DNA of 64,000 nt from JAAYXE01 sp964391195 (GTDB lineage Bacteria > Chloroflexota > Anaerolineae > Anaerolineales > UBA4823). Location of the stretch: positions 1-64,000 of the forward strand of contig CAYMLG010000024.1 of assembly GCA_964391195.1 (NCBI GenBank), in the 5' to 3' direction. The notes below the pieces were generated by a model. The model searched no databases and was not told the DNA's origin. It saw nothing but the letters and a program-made list of their open reading frames with translations. The position numbers and the translations under genes are program-made. Below, in pieces: positions 8,875-18,394 of this stretch. How positions within the stretch are numbered: position 1 is the first letter of the stretch; every line of letters starts with the position of its first letter.

Positions 8875-9525
8875 ATGAAAAAATGTCCTTACTGTGCGGA
8901 AGAAATTCAGGATGAGGCCATTGTCTGCCGTTTCTGTGGTCGGGACTTACAACAAAATATTCAGCCCTCTCCAACTCAGCAGCAGCAAACACCGGCTCAG
9001 TCAAAGCAGGGAACCAACCCTGTGCAGACCCTACTCGTTTTCCTGGGCTTAGGTGTATTTGCGATTTGTGGTTGTTTCGTCGTTCTGAGTATCGTCGCTC
9101 AACCGGATGATTCGGATCAAGCAGCAAATGTTCGTTCAGAAATAAGTACGGAGATGCAGTCGACACTAACACCGCTGGCAACAAGGGTGCCTACGATAAC
9201 CCCCTCTGCTCTCACTATGCAAGAGATTGAAGAAAAAAGAGAAAATTTCACCGAAATACAATGGGAGGAGTATGAAAAAAGTCTGAAAGGTGTGCGTGTA
9301 CACTGGACAGGTAGTGTAGACCAGGTAACAGAAGATGGGACTGTCTACCTGGATGTTGGTGAAAGTTTGTTCCATGGCGTATACCTTGATGGATTACCCA
9401 GGGATACCCTTCGTCAACTTAACAAAGGGCAGGTAATAGAATTCGAAGCCACTATCAAAAATGTATCTACAATTCTTGGTCTTGCTATTCGGCTTGATAG
9501 TCCCACAATCATCTCGATCAGATGA
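8875..9525 (+). CDS. Zinc-ribbon membrane protein with C-terminal OB-like domain
   Basis: A 216-residue protein. An N-terminal zinc ribbon (C4, C7, C18, C21: KKCPYC...VCRFCG) is followed by a Gln/Pro-rich linker (~27-52). One transmembrane helix (~53-75) precedes a Ser/Thr linker, then a beta-rich domain from ~130 (VRVHWTGSVDQV...) reminiscent of the tRNA_anti-like/OB fold. Expected topology: ribbon inside, C-terminal domain outside. ATG 8875 follows CCGGAGG. Codon use is markedly more AT-rich than in flanking genes, which suggests horizontal acquisition. No function is assigned. Confidence 0.85.
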   Translation: MKKCPYCAEEIQDEAIVCRFCGRDLQQNIQPSPTQQQQTPAQSKQGTNPVQTLLVFLGLGVFAICGCFVVLSIVAQPDDSDQAANVRSEISTEMQSTLTPLATRVPTITPSALTMQEIEEKRENFTEIQWEEYEKSLKGVRVHWTGSVDQVTEDGTVYLDVGESLFHGVYLDGLPRDTLRQLNKGQVIEFEATIKNVSTILGLAIRLDSPTIISIR

Positions 9526-9620
9526 GCGGATAGTAGGCAAGCTCGCCGGTCCTCATTGCTATCTCACGGCTCAAGGGTCGAGAATGGGTTCAGCCGGGTA
9601 GGGGAGTGATGGGAGATGAG

Positions 9621-9891
9621 GGCCGTCCACGAATGTGGGCCGTCCACGAATGTTACACGAATACACGAATGGCCCTGGCCAGTAGTGACTCGTTCGTGGG
9701 CTGTGGTGCTTGAGCGGTAGAGCACCATTCGTGCATTCGTGATGGCGGGCGTTCTTTGCCCGCCATTCGTGGACGGGTCTCCTTGGCACACTCTCCTTGG
9801 ATGACCCGTACCAGTTGGAAGGGCGCGCCATCCACTAATATTACGCGAATACACGAATGATCCTGGCCTACGGTGACCCATTCGTGGACGG
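9621..9891. repeat. Repeat array A ('cattcgtggacgg' family)
   Basis: Two degenerate units (9621-9777 and 9824-9891) share the order ccatccacgaatrttacacgaatacacgaat ... ccctggcc ... ccattcgtggacgg. The first unit has an additional internal module ending gcccgccattcgtggacgg. The same two-unit structure in the same orientation recurs at 11160-11424. Overlying ORFs are spurious. Confidence 0.8.
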
Positions 9892-9950
9892 ATTGCCCAA
9901 ACCCGCCATCCACCATTGAAGCCGACCGGTTGTGAGTCATACGTTATCCA

Positions 9951-10604
9951 TCACTCGTGGACGGCCTGCCCGACCTCACTTAGGATCCTATTCTCCGTAC
10001 GATCATCCAAGAAGTCCCTTACACATTCTTGAATTTCAGCGAAGGTTACGAAAGATATCCCTAATCTCTCCAGGCTGGAAAGGCTGACTGTTCTCTGTTC
10101 GCCGAATCGCCGGTCGATTTCCTTCGCCGGCAGAATGATGAACCGCCATTGATCCAGGTCGAGTGGGTCAACCCGGTTTTTATCTTGTTCGGCCAGCAGA
10201 CAGAAAATATACAGGTCAGCCTGCCGCCGTGTCTCGTCTGTGAACTTGTTAGTCTCTTTGTCCCAGGCCCGAGCAGGCGCGATGTTGAATACTATCCGTG
10301 AAGGCTTTTCCTGATACCAGGACTGGACATAGGCCGCCGATTTGACCTGGATTGTTATCCCCTCATACATCAAATCATAAGGCGCCCATTCCTCTCGGAT
10401 TGCCTGGTTCAGCTCCAGCCCTAACGCATTTGCCACGATGAATTCCGCCAGCACACCTCGGGTCGCGTTGCTGAGTAAATCCGAGGTGCTCCACTGCCAG
10501 AAATCTAGCACATCGAAGCTCAGCGCCAGGCCCGTACAGCGGAACTTCTCACCGCCGGTTAGCTTCCGGACCGGTGTACAGGGCAAAGTTGTTGGATCGG
10601 TCAT
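9951..10604 (-). CDS. PD-(D/E)XK-like putative endonuclease, hypothetical
   Basis: A 217-residue protein not assigned to a named family. YDLMYEGITIQVKS (residues ~76-89) fits a PD-(D/E)XK core with D77 followed by Q86-V-K88, the QxK variant seen in Mrr-like restriction nucleases. E54 in a preceding helix could complete the site. ATG 10604 has an AGGAGAG ribosome site. The last residues and the stop codon (9951-9966, reading AVHE-stop) coincide with a tail of the 'cattcgtggacgg' repeat, so the original C-terminus may have been replaced by the repeat. No methyltransferase neighbour is present. Confidence 0.72.
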   Translation of the reverse strand: MTDPTTLPCTPVRKLTGGEKFRCTGLALSFDVLDFWQWSTSDLLSNATRGVLAEFIVANALGLELNQAIREEWAPYDLMYEGITIQVKSAAYVQSWYQEKPSRIVFNIAPARAWDKETNKFTDETRRQADLYIFCLLAEQDKNRVDPLDLDQWRFIILPAKEIDRRFGEQRTVSLSSLERLGISFVTFAEIQECVRDFLDDRTENRILSEVGQAVHE

Positions 10605-10686
10605 TGTTCTCTCCTGGAGAAATCACTCTGTGATGTTGGCATGCTATTGATTGTCTCGTTGTCCTACTCACCATGCTGTTCCCCAT

Positions 10687-11130
10687 TCAACCGTCTTTTA
10701 CCACCGAATCCCGGCCCACACGCTGAGGTGCACCGGCATTTTTCCCAGGGAACACCCGGCGGTACTCTAATCTTCGCCGTCCGAAATTGAACAACAATGC
10801 TACTGGAGCGCCGCTGGCTTTTAGATAATTGATGCACTGAGCCAGTTCATCGTTCGTCAACTAGTGGCTGAACGCCTTAAGTTCAACCACCACCTTACCT
10901 TCCACTAACATATCCAAATAGAAAACGCCCACCTGTTCGCCGTCATGTAACACTGGCACAGCCATCTGATCCTCGACCGGGATCTGGCGCGAGCGGAGTT
11001 CCTTGCACAACGCCTGCTCATAGATCTCTTCTTTGTATCCCGGTCCCAGGCTGTTATGCACCTCCATCGCCGCACCAATGATGCGGTAGGTGAGGTCGTT
11101 GCTAGTAGCGTCGTCGACTAAGCCGGGCAT
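10687..11130 (-). pseudogene. GxxExxY-family protein, interrupted by an in-frame TAG
   Basis: ATG 11130 (AAGGAG eight bases upstream) starts a protein with the family motif GPGYKEEIYE and a nuclease-like core FYLDMLVEGK...VVELKAF. A TAG at 10861-10863 ends it at 89 residues. The same frame continues without another stop to a TGA at 10687, with a typical family ending (LAQCINYLKASG, VALLFNFGRRRLEYRRVF). The intact protein would be ~147 aa including the interrupted codon. This is a nonsense-mutated gene, a recoded stop or an assembly error. I use the whole frame as the feature. Confidence 0.85.
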
Positions 11131-11159
11131 CGTGGGTATCTCCTTAATAAATACGCTTT

Positions 11160-11424
11160 CCACGAATGGGGGCCATCCACGAATGTTTCACGAATACGCG
11201 AATGACCCTGGTCAGTGGTGATCCATTCGTAGTCTGTGATACGTGGATGGTAGAGCAGCATTCGAGTATTCGTGACGGCTGTCGTTCTTTGCTGAGCATG
11301 CGTCCTTTGCTGAGCATGCGTCCTTTGCATGCCATTCGTGGACGGTATACCTAAACCCGCCATCCACGAATATTTCACGAATACGCGAATGACCCTGGCC
11401 GGTTGTACACCATTCGTGGACGGC
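11160..11424. repeat. Repeat array B ('cattcgtggacgg' family)
   Basis: The two-unit counterpart of array A, in the same orientation: unit one at about 11160-11343 and unit two at 11357-11424. Unit one contains a small internal duplication (two adjacent copies of 'gctgagcatgcgtcctttg'). Arrays A and B bracket the two nuclease-like genes at 9951-11130. Confidence 0.8.
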
Positions 11425-11793
11425 CGAACCAACCACCACTTGGGCTGTCTCCACCCGGGGACGCTTTTTCTTATAACACCCATATTGTGAAATTATTACA
11501 ATTGCTGTCGACAATTATAGCATCAACCCATCGTTAACACCAATCCACCGGCTCTTGAGCGGAATCAACTCCGTGCTCTCTGTGGTGAAAACTCCCAGGG
11601 GGCAGTCCCCACCGGCCTGTGACTGGCATCAATCCCCGCGCACAATCTCCCTCACCCCTCCCGCCAAATGGAACTATAATCCCATCACCGACGTCTGACA
11701 TATAGAAGCAGCCTGGCCGCGCGCCTTGGGTTCGCGCCTCCTGGCTGCCCAACCGATTGGAATCCCAGCCAGGTCATGCGAGAGAGCCCAGAT
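11425..11793. other. Intergenic region upstream of the macroglobulin gene
   Basis: AT-rich around 11470-11530, then a 17-bp antisense copy of the ttcaccacagagagcac repeat at 11573-11589. A TATAAT at 11675-11680 could be a -10 element for the downstream gene, but no convincing -35 accompanies it. No gene was seen. Confidence 0.45.
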
Positions 11794-14700
11794 ATGAAAA
11801 ATAAATACGCCGCACCGCCCGCATTTACCGCCCTCGCCATCCTCCTCATCTTCACCCTGTTCCTCAGCACCGCCTGCCGCGCGGCTTTGCCCGGCGGCGG
11901 CACGGCCAGCCCCGAGGCCAGCCGCGCCCCCGCCTCCAGCCCCACGCCCGACAACCGCCTGGAGGTGGAGGACGACGGGCGCCCCCTGCCGCCCCAGGTG
12001 CTGGACGTGCAGCCCGCCCCCGGGCAGGAGCTGCCCCCCGGGGAGGTCATCCGGGTGAAGTTCGACCAGCCCATGGATCCCGGCCAGACCGCCTCGGCCT
12101 TGCAGGTCACCGGGCCGGAGGGCGAGGCCGTGGAGGGTGAGATCACCTGGGAGGATGAGAGCACCCTGCGCTTCGAGCCGGCCGCCCCGCTGGAGCCGGG
12201 GCAGGTGTACCGGGCCCGCCTGGCCGAGACCGCCAGCAGCCGCCAGGGCCTGGCGCTGGAAGAGGGCCTGGCCTTCAACTTCCAGGCCGTGGGCGAACTG
12301 GCCGTGCAGCAGGTCTTCCCGGCCGACGGGGCGACGGACGTGACCAACGACGCCGCCATCACCGTCATCTTCAACCGCCCGGTCGCGCCCCTGGTCATCG
12401 CCGAAGAGCAGGCCGGCCTGCCCCAACCGCTGGAGATCACCCCCGCGGTGGAGGGCCGGGGCGAATGGATCAGCACCTCGGCATACGCCTTCCATCCGGC
12501 ACGGCCGCTGCTGGGCGCCACCCGCTACAGCGTGAGCGTCCCTGCCGGCCTGCAAGACGCCACAGGGGAGTCGAGGCTGGAGGCCGGTTACAGTTGGGAG
12601 TTCACCACCGTCGCCCCCAGCATCGCCTCCTACGAACTGCTGCCCGACTTCGTCAACCCCGAGCAGGCTTACCCTAACGTACTGCTCGACGCCGGTTTTG
12701 CGGTCAACTTCTACCAGCCCATGGATCCGGCCAGCACCGAGGCCGCCCTTTCCCTGGTGACGGAATCCGGGGGAGCGGTGGAAGCGGCCACGACCTGGAA
12801 CGAGGACTTCACCCGGGTGGTGATCAGCCCCACTGCCCGCCTGGCATTGGGCACAGGGTACCGCCTCATCGTGGATGCGTCGGCCAGCACCGCTCAGGGC
12901 GAGGGTACCCTCGCCGAAGGGCTGGACTGGTCGTTCACGACCATCCCTTCGCCCCGGGTTGTGGCTATCGAGCCGGCGGACGGCAGCGTTCAGCCCACGT
13001 ACAACAGCATGCTGCGCATCCAGTTCGCCTCGCCCATGCGCCTCGACACGGTGTACGAGCGGATTATCATCGAGCCCGCCCCGGACGAAGAAGTGCAGTG
13101 GTGGTACAACGAGTGGGATTGGAGCCTGAACGCCTTCTTCCTCGAGCCTTCCACCAATTACACCATCCGCCTGCTGCCCGGCATGGAAGACATCTACGGC
13201 AACGCCACGACCGGGGAACAGGTGGCGCGCTTCCGCACCGCCCAACGCGACCCTTACGCCCAACTGCAAATGCCCTACGGCCCGGTCGTGGTGCGGGCCG
13301 AGGCCCCGGAGGAAGCCCGCCGCTTCTACGTCAGCCACACCAACATCGGCAGTTACAGCCTCAGCCTGTACCGCCTCGACCCGCGGACCTTCACCGGCCT
13401 GCTCAGCGGAGAGATACACTCCTGGGAGTACCTGCCGCCGGAAGAGACCCTGGTCTGGCAGACCGCCGGCCGTTCGACCGGGGCGCTGGACCAGCAGTCT
13501 CTCGAGTCCTTCTTGCCCGAGGAGAACGGCGGCCCGCTGCCCACCGGCCTGTATTTCCTCGGCCTGGATTCGCCGGACGTGTTCACCCAGTCCCCGTTCG
13601 TGGACTACCGCCTGGTGGTGGTCGCCGATGCGAACATCACCCTCAAGACCACCAACACCCAGGGCCTGCTGTGGATCACCGGCCTGGCGGATGGCCGACC
13701 CCTGGCCGGAGCGCCCATGACGGTCTACGACCAGGATTTCAACCTGCTGGCCCAGGGCGCCAGCGATGAGGACGGATTGCTCAAGGTGGATCTGCCCGCG
13801 CCCGACGACTGGCACGCCGCCCGCTTCGCCATCGCCGGGGAGCCGGGCGACCCGTTCTTCGCCTTCACCGCCAGCGACTGGGGCAGCGACGTGCCCACCT
13901 ACGAGTTCGGCATCTGGGGCAGCTACTTCCAGCCCGGCGGGCGCCCCGCAGTCTACGTCTACACCGAGCGCCCCATCTACCGCCCCGGGCAGCCGGTCTA
14001 CTTCAAGGGCATCGTCCGCCAGGATACCGACCTGGACTACCGACTGCCCGACCTGGGGCAGGTGCAGGTGACCATCGAGAACTTCCGCGAGGTGGTCTAC
14101 AGCCAGCAGCTCACCCTGAACGAGTTCGGCAGCTTCTCCGGCGAGCTGCTGCTGGACGAGCAGGCCGCCCTGGGCGATTACACGCTGCTGGTGCGGGTCT
14201 CCGGCTTCGAAGAGCCGGTTGGGTCGCTCAGCTTCAACGTGGCCGAGTACCGCCGGCCCGAGTTCCAGGTGAGCGTTTCCGCCGAACCCGAGGAAGCGCT
14301 CGCCGGGCAGTCCTTCACCGCGCAGGTGCAGGCGGATTACTACTCCGGCGGGGCGGTGTCGGGGGCCGAGGTGGCCTGGACGCTGACCGCCGAGCCCTAC
14401 ACCTTCAGCCCGGGCGGCGCGCTGGCGAGCTACAGCTTCCGCGACGACCAGGACGACGTCTTCGGGGATCCCTTCTTCATGGGCCCGCCCTCGCCCGAGC
14501 GCATCGCCGAGGGGGTTGGCGCCACCGGGCCTGACGGCGCCTTCCAGGTGGAACTGCCCGCCGACCTGAGCGAGTCGGCGACCGGCCGCCGCCTGATTTT
14601 CGAGGCATCGGTCACCGACCTCTCGGCCAACACCGTCTTCGACCGGGCCGAGGTCATCGCCCACCCCGCGCGGGTCTACCCCGGGGTGAAGGCGGGGGCG

Positions 14701-17700
14701 TATATCGGCACGGCCGGCGACGAGCAGACCTTCGACCTGATCGCCGTCGACTGGCAGGGCGACCCCGTCTCCGGGCAAACGTTGGAAGTGGAGATCGTCG
14801 AGCGCCGCTGGTACAGCGTCCAGGAACAGGACGCCTCCGGCGCCATCCAATGGACTTCCACGGTCGAAGAGATCCCGGTGACACGCATCGAGGGAGTGAC
14901 CACAGATAACCGGGGCCGGGCGGAAGCCGCCTTCACCCCTGAGAGCGGAGGCATCTACAAGGCCCGGGTCACCGCCCGGGACGAAGCCGGCCGCCAGGCG
15001 GTCTCTTCGGCCTATATCTGGGTTGCCGGCGAGGACTTCATCCCCTGGCGGCAGACCAACGACCACAGCCTGGAGCTGGTCGCCGCCCAGGACCAGTACG
15101 CGCCCGGCGATACGGCCGAGATCCTCATCGCTTCCCCCTTCCAGGGAGAGGCTTACGCCCTGGTCACCGTCGAGCGCGGCCTGATCCGCAGCCAGGAAGT
15201 GATCCGCCTGGAGAGCAACAGCACGGTGTACGCCCTGCCGGTCACCGAGGATATGGCCCCCAACGTGTTCGTCTCGGTGGTGGTGGTCAAGGGCGTGGAC
15301 GAGACCAACCCGCGCCCGAACTTCAAGATGGGCATCGTGGAATTGGCGGTGGACACCGGCCGCCAGGAGCTGACGGTGGAGGTGACCCCCAATGTCGAGA
15401 CGGCCGGCCCGGGCGATCAGGTGGTCTACACCGTGCGCACCACCGACTCAGACGGCCAGCCGGTCAGCGCCGAGGTCTCCCTGGGCCTGAGTGACCTGGC
15501 CACCTTATCGTTGATGGGGCCCAACACCGTCCCCATCCTGGATTTCTTCTACGCCCGCCGCCTGCTCAATGTGTGGACCTCGCAGCCGCTGGTGCTCAGC
15601 CTGGAGGACTATAACGCCGAGGTGGTGGAAGAGGCGGCCGCCGGCGAGAGCCCCGGTATGGGCAGCGGCGGCGGCAAGGGCGGCGGCGAGTTCGGCGTGG
15701 TCGAGGTGCGCCAGGACTTCCCCGATACCGCCTTCTGGGCAGCCCACGTGGTCACCAACGAGAACGGGGAGGCGACAGTGTCTGTGCGCCTGCCCGATAA
15801 CCTCACCACCTGGCGCATGGACGCCCGCGCCGCCACCGTCGATACCCTGGTCGGCCAGGGCACTTACGATCTGATCAGCACCCGCCCGCTGCTGGTGCGC
15901 CCGCAGACCCCGCGCTTCTTCGTCGCCGGAGATCAGGTGCGCCTCGGTGCGGCGGTGCACAACAACACCGGCCAGGATCTCTCCGTGCAGGTGAGCCTGG
16001 AGACCGCGGGGTTGGCCCTAAATGGTGAGAGCGCCCAACAGGTGGAGATCCCCGCCGGGCAGCAGGCTTACGTGGCCTGGGAGGCGAGCGTGGACATGCT
16101 CGCCGAGCGCGTCGACCTGGTGTTCCGCGCCGAGGGCGGCGGCTTCGAGGACGCCTCCCGCCCCACGGTTGGGACGCTGGACGGCGGGGGCCTGCCGGTC
16201 TATCGCTTCGAGGCCTTCGAGACGGTGGGCACCTCCGGCCAGCTCATGGCGGGCGGCACCGAGATCGAGGCCATCCGCCTGCCCGAGGCCATGGAGGTGA
16301 CCGCCGGCACGCTGACGGTGAATGTGGCCCCCTCGCTGGCGGCCGGGATGACGGACGGGCTCACCTACCTGGAAGAGAACCCCTACGAGACGGTAGAAAG
16401 CGCCGTCTCCCGCCTGCTGCCCAACGCGATCACCCTGCGCGCCCTGCGCTCGGCCGGGTTGAACGATCCGGGCCTGGAAGCGCAGCTCGAGAGCGGGGTA
16501 AACGCAGCACTGCAGCGCCTGTACAACTGGCAGAACGCCAACGGCGGCTGGGGCTGGTGGCCGCGAGCGGCCTCCGAGAAGTATAACAGCAGCCACCCGC
16601 TTACCTCGGCTTACGCCCTGCTGGCCCTGGTGGAGGCCCGGGAGGCCGGGTTCGAGGTCAGCCAGGAGGTCACCGAGAACGCCGCCGGTTACCTGTTCAC
16701 CCAGGTGCGCCCCATGCAGAGCCTGACCGAACCGCACCTGCTCAACCGCCAGGCCTTCTTGCTCTACGTGCTGGCCCGCTACGGCGCCCCTGACGTGGCA
16801 AAGACCGTGCAGCTCTACGAGCAGCGCCAGGCGACCGCGGTGTATGCCCGCGCTTTCCTGCTCCAGGCCATGCACCTCATCGACCCCGACGACCCCCGGG
16901 TCGAGACCCTGCTCTCCGACCTGAACACCCTCTCCATCCAGTCGGGCACCGGCGCCCACTGGGAGGAGCCTCAGGCCGACCCCTGGAACTGGAACACCGA
17001 CACCCGCACCACCGCCATCGTGCTCTCTGCCCTGAGCCAGATCGACAGCGACAACCCGCTCAACGCCAACGCCGTGCGCTGGCTGATGAGCCACCGCACC
17101 GAGGGCCGCTGGTGGGGCACCCAGGAGACGGCCTGGACGCTGATGGCGCTCACCAACTGGATGGTCGCCAGCGGCGAGCTGAACGCGAGCTACCGCTATG
17201 CGGTGGGCCTGAACGGTGAGCGCATCGGCGCCGGGGAGGCGAACGCAGAGACGCTGCGCCAGACCCAAACCCTGCAGGTGGACGTGGCCGAACTGCTGCG
17301 CGGCGAAGCCAACCGCCTGGCTTTCACTCGCGAAGACGGTCCCGGCAGCATGTACTACACCGCCCACCTCGACCTGGCCTTGCCCGTGGAGCAGGTGGCG
17401 GCGCTGGACCGGGGTATCATGGTCTCGCGCAGCTACTACCCGGTCTCCGACCTGGAGAGCGAGGAGCGCTTCCGCGACCCGATCAGCGCCGCACAGGTGG
17501 GCGATATGGTCCTGGTACGGGTCACGCTGGTGGCGCCCCAGGCTCTGCACTACGTGATGGTCGAGGACCCGCTGCCCGCCGGGCTGGAGGCGGTTGACCA
17601 ATCGCTGAACACCAGCCCGCAGAACAGCATCCCCGCCGATTACGCCTGGGAAGATATGTGGGCCAACGGCTGGGGCTGGTGGTACTTCGACCACGTGGAG

Positions 17701-17883
17701 CGCATGGACGAGAAAGTGGTGCTCTCCGCCGATTACCTGCCCGCCGGCACGTATGTGTACACCTATCTGGCTCGGGCTTCCACCGTTGGAGAGTTCCGCG
17801 TCATCCCCACCACCGCCCAGGAGATCTACTTCCCCGAGGTCTACGGGCGCGGCGAAGGGAGCCTGTTTACCGTAGCCCCCTGA
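11794..17883 (+). CDS. Alpha-2-macroglobulin family lipoprotein (thioester-less, with N-terminal Ig-like domains)
   Basis: A 2029-residue extracytoplasmic protein. The start at 11794 (MKNKY) leaves a normal lipoprotein signal with lipobox LSTAC; an upstream ATG at 11776 is less likely. Residues ~50-400 hold several bacterial Ig-like (Big_5/SbsA-type) modules. The macroglobulin MG2 motif YTERPIYRPGQPV lies near 720-735, the A2M motif FPDTAFWAA near 1310, and the helical thioester-domain repeats (NGGWGWW...SAYALLALVEA) at ~1580-1780. At the thioester position the usual YGC-x-EQ reads YETVES (1531-1536), so both Cys and Gln are gone, as in YfaS-type bacterial homologues. It probably traps or binds proteases or acts as an envelope structural factor by a non-covalent mode. 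It usually pairs with PBP1C; a PBP1C-like gene is at 25961-28408. Confidence 0.93.
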   Translation: MKNKYAAPPAFTALAILLIFTLFLSTACRAALPGGGTASPEASRAPASSPTPDNRLEVEDDGRPLPPQVLDVQPAPGQELPPGEVIRVKFDQPMDPGQTASALQVTGPEGEAVEGEITWEDESTLRFEPAAPLEPGQVYRARLAETASSRQGLALEEGLAFNFQAVGELAVQQVFPADGATDVTNDAAITVIFNRPVAPLVIAEEQAGLPQPLEITPAVEGRGEWISTSAYAFHPARPLLGATRYSVSVPAGLQDATGESRLEAGYSWEFTTVAPSIASYELLPDFVNPEQAYPNVLLDAGFAVNFYQPMDPASTEAALSLVTESGGAVEAATTWNEDFTRVVISPTARLALGTGYRLIVDASASTAQGEGTLAEGLDWSFTTIPSPRVVAIEPADGSVQPTYNSMLRIQFASPMRLDTVYERIIIEPAPDEEVQWWYNEWDWSLNAFFLEPSTNYTIRLLPGMEDIYGNATTGEQVARFRTAQRDPYAQLQMPYGPVVVRAEAPEEARRFYVSHTNIGSYSLSLYRLDPRTFTGLLSGEIHSWEYLPPEETLVWQTAGRSTGALDQQSLESFLPEENGGPLPTGLYFLGLDSPDVFTQSPFVDYRLVVVADANITLKTTNTQGLLWITGLADGRPLAGAPMTVYDQDFNLLAQGASDEDGLLKVDLPAPDDWHAARFAIAGEPGDPFFAFTASDWGSDVPTYEFGIWGSYFQPGGRPAVYVYTERPIYRPGQPVYFKGIVRQDTDLDYRLPDLGQVQVTIENFREVVYSQQLTLNEFGSFSGELLLDEQAALGDYTLLVRVSGFEEPVGSLSFNVAEYRRPEFQVSVSAEPEEALAGQSFTAQVQADYYSGGAVSGAEVAWTLTAEPYTFSPGGALASYSFRDDQDDVFGDPFFMGPPSPERIAEGVGATGPDGAFQVELPADLSESATGRRLIFEASVTDLSANTVFDRAEVIAHPARVYPGVKAGAYIGTAGDEQTFDLIAVDWQGDPVSGQTLEVEIVERRWYSVQEQDASGAIQWTSTVEEIPVTRIEGVTTDNRGRAEAAFTPESGGIYKARVTARDEAGRQAVSSAYIWVAGEDFIPWRQTNDHSLELVAAQDQYAPGDTAEILIASPFQGEAYALVTVERGLIRSQEVIRLESNSTVYALPVTEDMAPNVFVSVVVVKGVDETNPRPNFKMGIVELAVDTGRQELTVEVTPNVETAGPGDQVVYTVRTTDSDGQPVSAEVSLGLSDLATLSLMGPNTVPILDFFYARRLLNVWTSQPLVLSLEDYNAEVVEEAAAGESPGMGSGGGKGGGEFGVVEVRQDFPDTAFWAAHVVTNENGEATVSVRLPDNLTTWRMDARAATVDTLVGQGTYDLISTRPLLVRPQTPRFFVAGDQVRLGAAVHNNTGQDLSVQVSLETAGLALNGESAQQVEIPAGQQAYVAWEASVDMLAERVDLVFRAEGGGFEDASRPTVGTLDGGGLPVYRFEAFETVGTSGQLMAGGTEIEAIRLPEAMEVTAGTLTVNVAPSLAAGMTDGLTYLEENPYETVESAVSRLLPNAITLRALRSAGLNDPGLEAQLESGVNAALQRLYNWQNANGGWGWWPRAASEKYNSSHPLTSAYALLALVEAREAGFEVSQEVTENAAGYLFTQVRPMQSLTEPHLLNRQAFLLYVLARYGAPDVAKTVQLYEQRQATAVYARAFLLQAMHLIDPDDPRVETLLSDLNTLSIQSGTGAHWEEPQADPWNWNTDTRTTAIVLSALSQIDSDNPLNANAVRWLMSHRTEGRWWGTQETAWTLMALTNWMVASGELNASYRYAVGLNGERIGAGEANAETLRQTQTLQVDVAELLRGEANRLAFTREDGPGSMYYTAHLDLALPVEQVAALDRGIMVSRSYYPVSDLESEERFRDPISAAQVGDMVLVRVTLVAPQALHYVMVEDPLPAGLEAVDQSLNTSPQNSIPADYAWEDMWANGWGWWYFDHVERMDEKVVLSADYLPAGTYVYTYLARASTVGEFRVIPTTAQEIYFPEVYGRGEGSLFTVAP

Positions 17884-17896
17884 TGGCTGAGACTTA

Positions 17897-17952
17897 AATC
17901 GCAAAGGCGGCAAGTTTCGCCAGATCTGGCGAAAACTGCCGCCTTTGCGATT
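17897..17952. terminator. Long near-perfect hairpin, probable bidirectional terminator
   Basis: aatcgcaaaggcggcaagttt pairs with its near-exact complement ending tgccgcctttgcgatt, centred on cagatctg. It sits between the convergent macroglobulin gene and tatA. No run of T follows the stem, so it could alternatively be a palindromic repeat. Confidence 0.65.
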
Positions 17953-17991
17953 GCAGATCAGGCGGGCCTGGAGAGGCTCGTCTGTTTTTCT

Positions 17992-18159
17992 CTACGCCTT
18001 TTCCTTGTTGTCGTCTTCGTTCGTAGAGACAGCCTTGCGGAACTCGGAGATTGCGCGGCCGATATCCGCCCCCAGGCGCCCGATGCGTCCGGCGCCAAAC
18101 AGCACGATCACGATCACCAGGATGATGATCAGCTCAGTGGTTCCGATGTGAAACGGCAT
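17992..18159 (-). CDS. tatA: Sec-independent translocase TatA/E-like subunit
   Basis: A 55-residue protein with the TatA layout: a short N-terminus, one hydrophobic helix (residues ~9-21), the FGAGRIGRLGADIGRAISEFRK hinge and amphipathic helix split around residues 21-43, and a charged tail (NEDDNKEKA). ATG 18159 follows a good AGGAGG. It would form the membrane pore of the twin-arginine pathway. No tatC is in the window. It lies beside a regulator pair and 3 kb from a Tat-signal molybdoenzyme, a plausible substrate. It is short compared with typical 60-90 aa TatA proteins but complete. Confidence 0.9.
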   Translation of the reverse strand: MPFHIGTTELIIILVIVIVLFGAGRIGRLGADIGRAISEFRKAVSTNEDDNKEKA

Positions 18160-18394
18160 GGTTCCTCCTGCCAGGCCCGTAGCGGGCCCAAAATTCGTAA
18201 GGTATCTATAGCCTATGTCAGGCGGCTGCGGGGAACGCCCGCACCTCGCCGTAAAAAGCCCTCTTAACCATGTTAAGGATTGGGGCCTGCCTACTATAGC
18301 CACACATCCGGCGGCGGGCAACCCTCGAAAAGGCCGATTAACCGGTCCAGGCGGGTAGTAAAAATGGCCTGAACGGGTACCCGCGACGATACAG

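Noticed and set aside
11674..15066. 1130-residue open frame antisense to the macroglobulin gene
   Set aside because: Low-complexity Gly/Ala/Arg/His composition typical of the complement of a GC-rich gene; the plus-strand protein has clear domains and a lipoprotein signal.
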